Translations under genes and position numbers: made by a program
Part shown: positions 51,787 through 52,915 of the stretch, in pieces
How positions within the stretch are numbered: the stretch's first letter is position 1
How the letters are laid out: each line of letters opens with the position of its first letter
Assembly (NCBI GenBank): GCA_934621705.1
Contig: CAKTUP010000001.1
Location: 1-52,915 of the forward strand
Origin: an uncultured Petrimonas sp.
Lineage (GTDB): Bacteria; Bacteroidota; Bacteroidia; Bacteroidales; Dysgonomonadaceae
Direction of reading: 5' to 3'
DNA: 52,915 nucleotides
The notes under the pieces: model-generated
Told to the model about the DNA's origin: nothing
What the model saw: only the letters and a program-made list of their open reading frames with translations
Databases searched by the model: none

Positions 51787-52548
51787 ATGGATTTAAAAAG
51801 TATAGTTAGCCCCGAAAACCTGGTTTACGATAAACCGGAACTCATGAACGACAACCACATGCACTATTGCCCGGGTTGTTCGCACGGCGTTGTTCACAAG
51901 GTAATTGCCGAAGTGATAAAAGATCTCGACCTGCAGGAAAAAACCATCGGCATCGCGCCGGTTGGATGCGCGGTTTTCGCGTACAAATACCTTGATATCG
52001 ACTGGCAGGAAGCCGCTCACGGACGCGCTCCGGCCCTGGCAACCGCCGCCAAACGGCTCAATCCCGATAAAATGGTGTTCACTTATCAGGGCGACGGCGA
52101 TTTAGCTGCCATCGGAACTGCCGAAACCATTCACGCTGCCAATCGTGGAGAAAATATCGCCATCGTTTTCATTAACAATGGCATTTACGGAATGACCGGT
52201 GGACAAATGGCACCCACAACGCTCAGCAAAATGGTAACATCCACCAGTCCCGATGGTCGCGACGTGCAAACCATGGGCGGCCCGCTCAAAATTCTGGATA
52301 TGCTGGCATTGCTCGACGGCGTTTGCCTGGCAACACGCGTAAGCGTTCATACCGCCGCCGCTGCCAAGAAAACCAAGCGAATGATTAAACTGGCGTTCGA
52401 AAATGCCATGGCAGGCAAAGGAACTTCCATCGTTGAAGTGGTATCAACCTGCAACGCCGGCTGGAAAATGACTCCCGCCGCCGCCAACGATTGGATGGTG
52501 GAAAATATGTTCCCCGTATTCCCGATAGGAGATCTTAAGAATATTTAA
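51787..52548 (+). CDS. korB: 2-oxoacid:ferredoxin oxidoreductase, beta (TPP) subunit
   Basis: A 253-residue subunit that binds the thiamine pyrophosphate and an iron-sulfur cluster. CPGCSHGVVHKV has the cluster-binding cysteines, GDGDLAAIG holds the TPP-binding GDG motif, and FINNGIYGMTGGQMAPT is the conserved NN/TPP-Mg region. The start MDLKSIVSPENL at 51787 is used; an in-frame start 15 codons earlier overlaps the small membrane frame and is rejected. The korB stop codon forms the first unit of the heptad array that follows. Confidence 0.94.
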   Translation: MDLKSIVSPENLVYDKPELMNDNHMHYCPGCSHGVVHKVIAEVIKDLDLQEKTIGIAPVGCAVFAYKYLDIDWQEAAHGRAPALATAAKRLNPDKMVFTYQGDGDLAAIGTAETIHAANRGENIAIVFINNGIYGMTGGQMAPTTLSKMVTSTSPDGRDVQTMGGPLKILDMLALLDGVCLATRVSVHTAAAAKKTKRMIKLAFENAMAGKGTSIVEVVSTCNAGWKMTPAAANDWMVENMFPVFPIGDLKNI

Positions 52549-52629
52549 GTTGTCAGTTAACAGTTTTCAGTTGACAGTAAACGAGTAAACAGCTGAACGT
52601 TAAACATTAAACTTTGAACATTAAACTAA
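52546..52629. repeat. Twelve-unit heptad array filling the korB-korC spacer
   Basis: Twelve consecutive seven-base units beginning with TAAGTTG, whose TAA is the korB stop codon. Others include TCAGTTA, ACAGTTT, TCAGTTG, ACAGTAA, GAACGTT, AAACATT and AAACTAA. The array ends five bases before the korC ATG, so the whole operon spacer is repeat. Confidence 0.75.
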
Positions 52630-52634
52630 AAAAC

Positions 52635-52915
52635 ATGTTACAAGAAATCGTTATTTCAGGATTTGGCGGCCAGGGAGTTTTATCGATGGGTAAAATTCTT
52701 GCCTTTTCCGGTATTATGGAAGACAAAGAAGTTTCGTGGTTTCCCGCTTATGGGCCCGAACAGCGCGGTGGAACCGCCAATGTTACCGTTATCATCAGCG
52801 ACAAGCCCATCAGTTCGCCGGTGGTAAATCAGTACGATGTGGCTATTGTGTTGAATCAGCCGTCGCTCGACAAATTTGAAGAAAAAGTAAAACCCGGCGG
52901 TACGCTCATTTACGA
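52635..52915 (+). CDS. korC: 2-oxoacid:ferredoxin oxidoreductase, gamma subunit (partial, cut by window end)
   Basis: The first 93 residues of a gamma subunit of the 2-oxoacid oxidoreductase family. [17 protein letters not shown] is the glycine-rich start, then [29 protein letters not shown], the conserved middle. The full-length family protein is about 180 residues, so roughly half is missing. It completes the delta-alpha-beta-gamma operon order. Confidence 0.93.
   Translation, partial: MLQEIVISGFGGQGVLSMGKILAFSGIMEDKEVSWFPAYGPEQRGGTANVTVIISDKPISSPVVNQYDVAIVLNQPSLDKFEEKVKPGGTLIY

Overview
This is a chromosomal segment from an anaerobic member of the Bacteroidales, plausibly Dysgonomonadaceae or a close relative. 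The evidence is a SusC/SusD pair, the lipoprotein-rich gene content, promoters of the Bacteroidota type (TTG-N20-TAnnTTTG), a PorT-like protein, the L28-L33-DUF4295-FtsY-RimO order, and a 2-oxoacid:ferredoxin oxidoreductase operon. The family-level placement is inference. No IS element, prophage, rRNA or CRISPR array was seen.

Layout. 1-2.2 kb: a small Ala-rich lipoprotein, a decayed cupin remnant and a long-chain acyl-CoA ligase. 2.4-5.7 kb: a forward operon of mtaB, a lipid A acyltransferase and a family 2 glycosyltransferase. 5.8-8.1 kb: a PorT-like protein, a small ferredoxin and gap. 8.6-10.9 kb: a compact reverse operon of DUF2024, a four-helix membrane protein, a group III truncated hemoglobin, a Cys4 MarR regulator and SixA. 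Its promoter spacer is occupied by a perfect palindrome. 10.9-14.8 kb: MNT and HEPN genes, a GH95 fucosidase and a cyclophilin lipoprotein, tightly packed. 14.8-19 kb: a reverse unit of a barrel-like secreted protein, a beta-propeller lipoprotein, a transglutaminase-like lipoprotein and a MATE exporter. 19.2-21.7 kb: a TPR histidine kinase and NarL-type regulator, followed by tRNA-Gly and tRNA-Tyr.

22-29 kb: ribH with a TPR membrane protein, a DUF4468 protein, the rpmB-rpmG-DUF4295-ftsY-rimO block, a cluster of tight hairpins, and a fusion protein joining an HU domain, a membrane helix and a LysM domain. 29.5-41.7 kb: a gene fragment, then a PUL-like locus (IPT/NHL lipoprotein, SusC, SusD, DUF4361-like, BACON/discoidin, TPR lipoprotein) that ends in an M60 mucin-type metallopeptidase and contains no glycoside hydrolase. 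41.7-43.8 kb: sucCD. 44-49.8 kb: a siderophore-type TonB receptor with a PepSY-like partner, a hemerythrin/pseudo-receiver pair, a nitroreductase and kdsC. 50-52.9 kb: the four-subunit 2-oxoacid:ferredoxin oxidoreductase operon, cut by the window end.

The most unusual feature is spread across the whole window. At least fourteen short intergenic arrays all have a period of seven bases, but each has its own consensus. Several fill operon spacers completely, beginning on a stop codon and ending a few bases before the next start. I know of no description of this in Bacteroidota; the nearest analogy I recall is the heptanucleotide STRR repeats of cyanobacteria.
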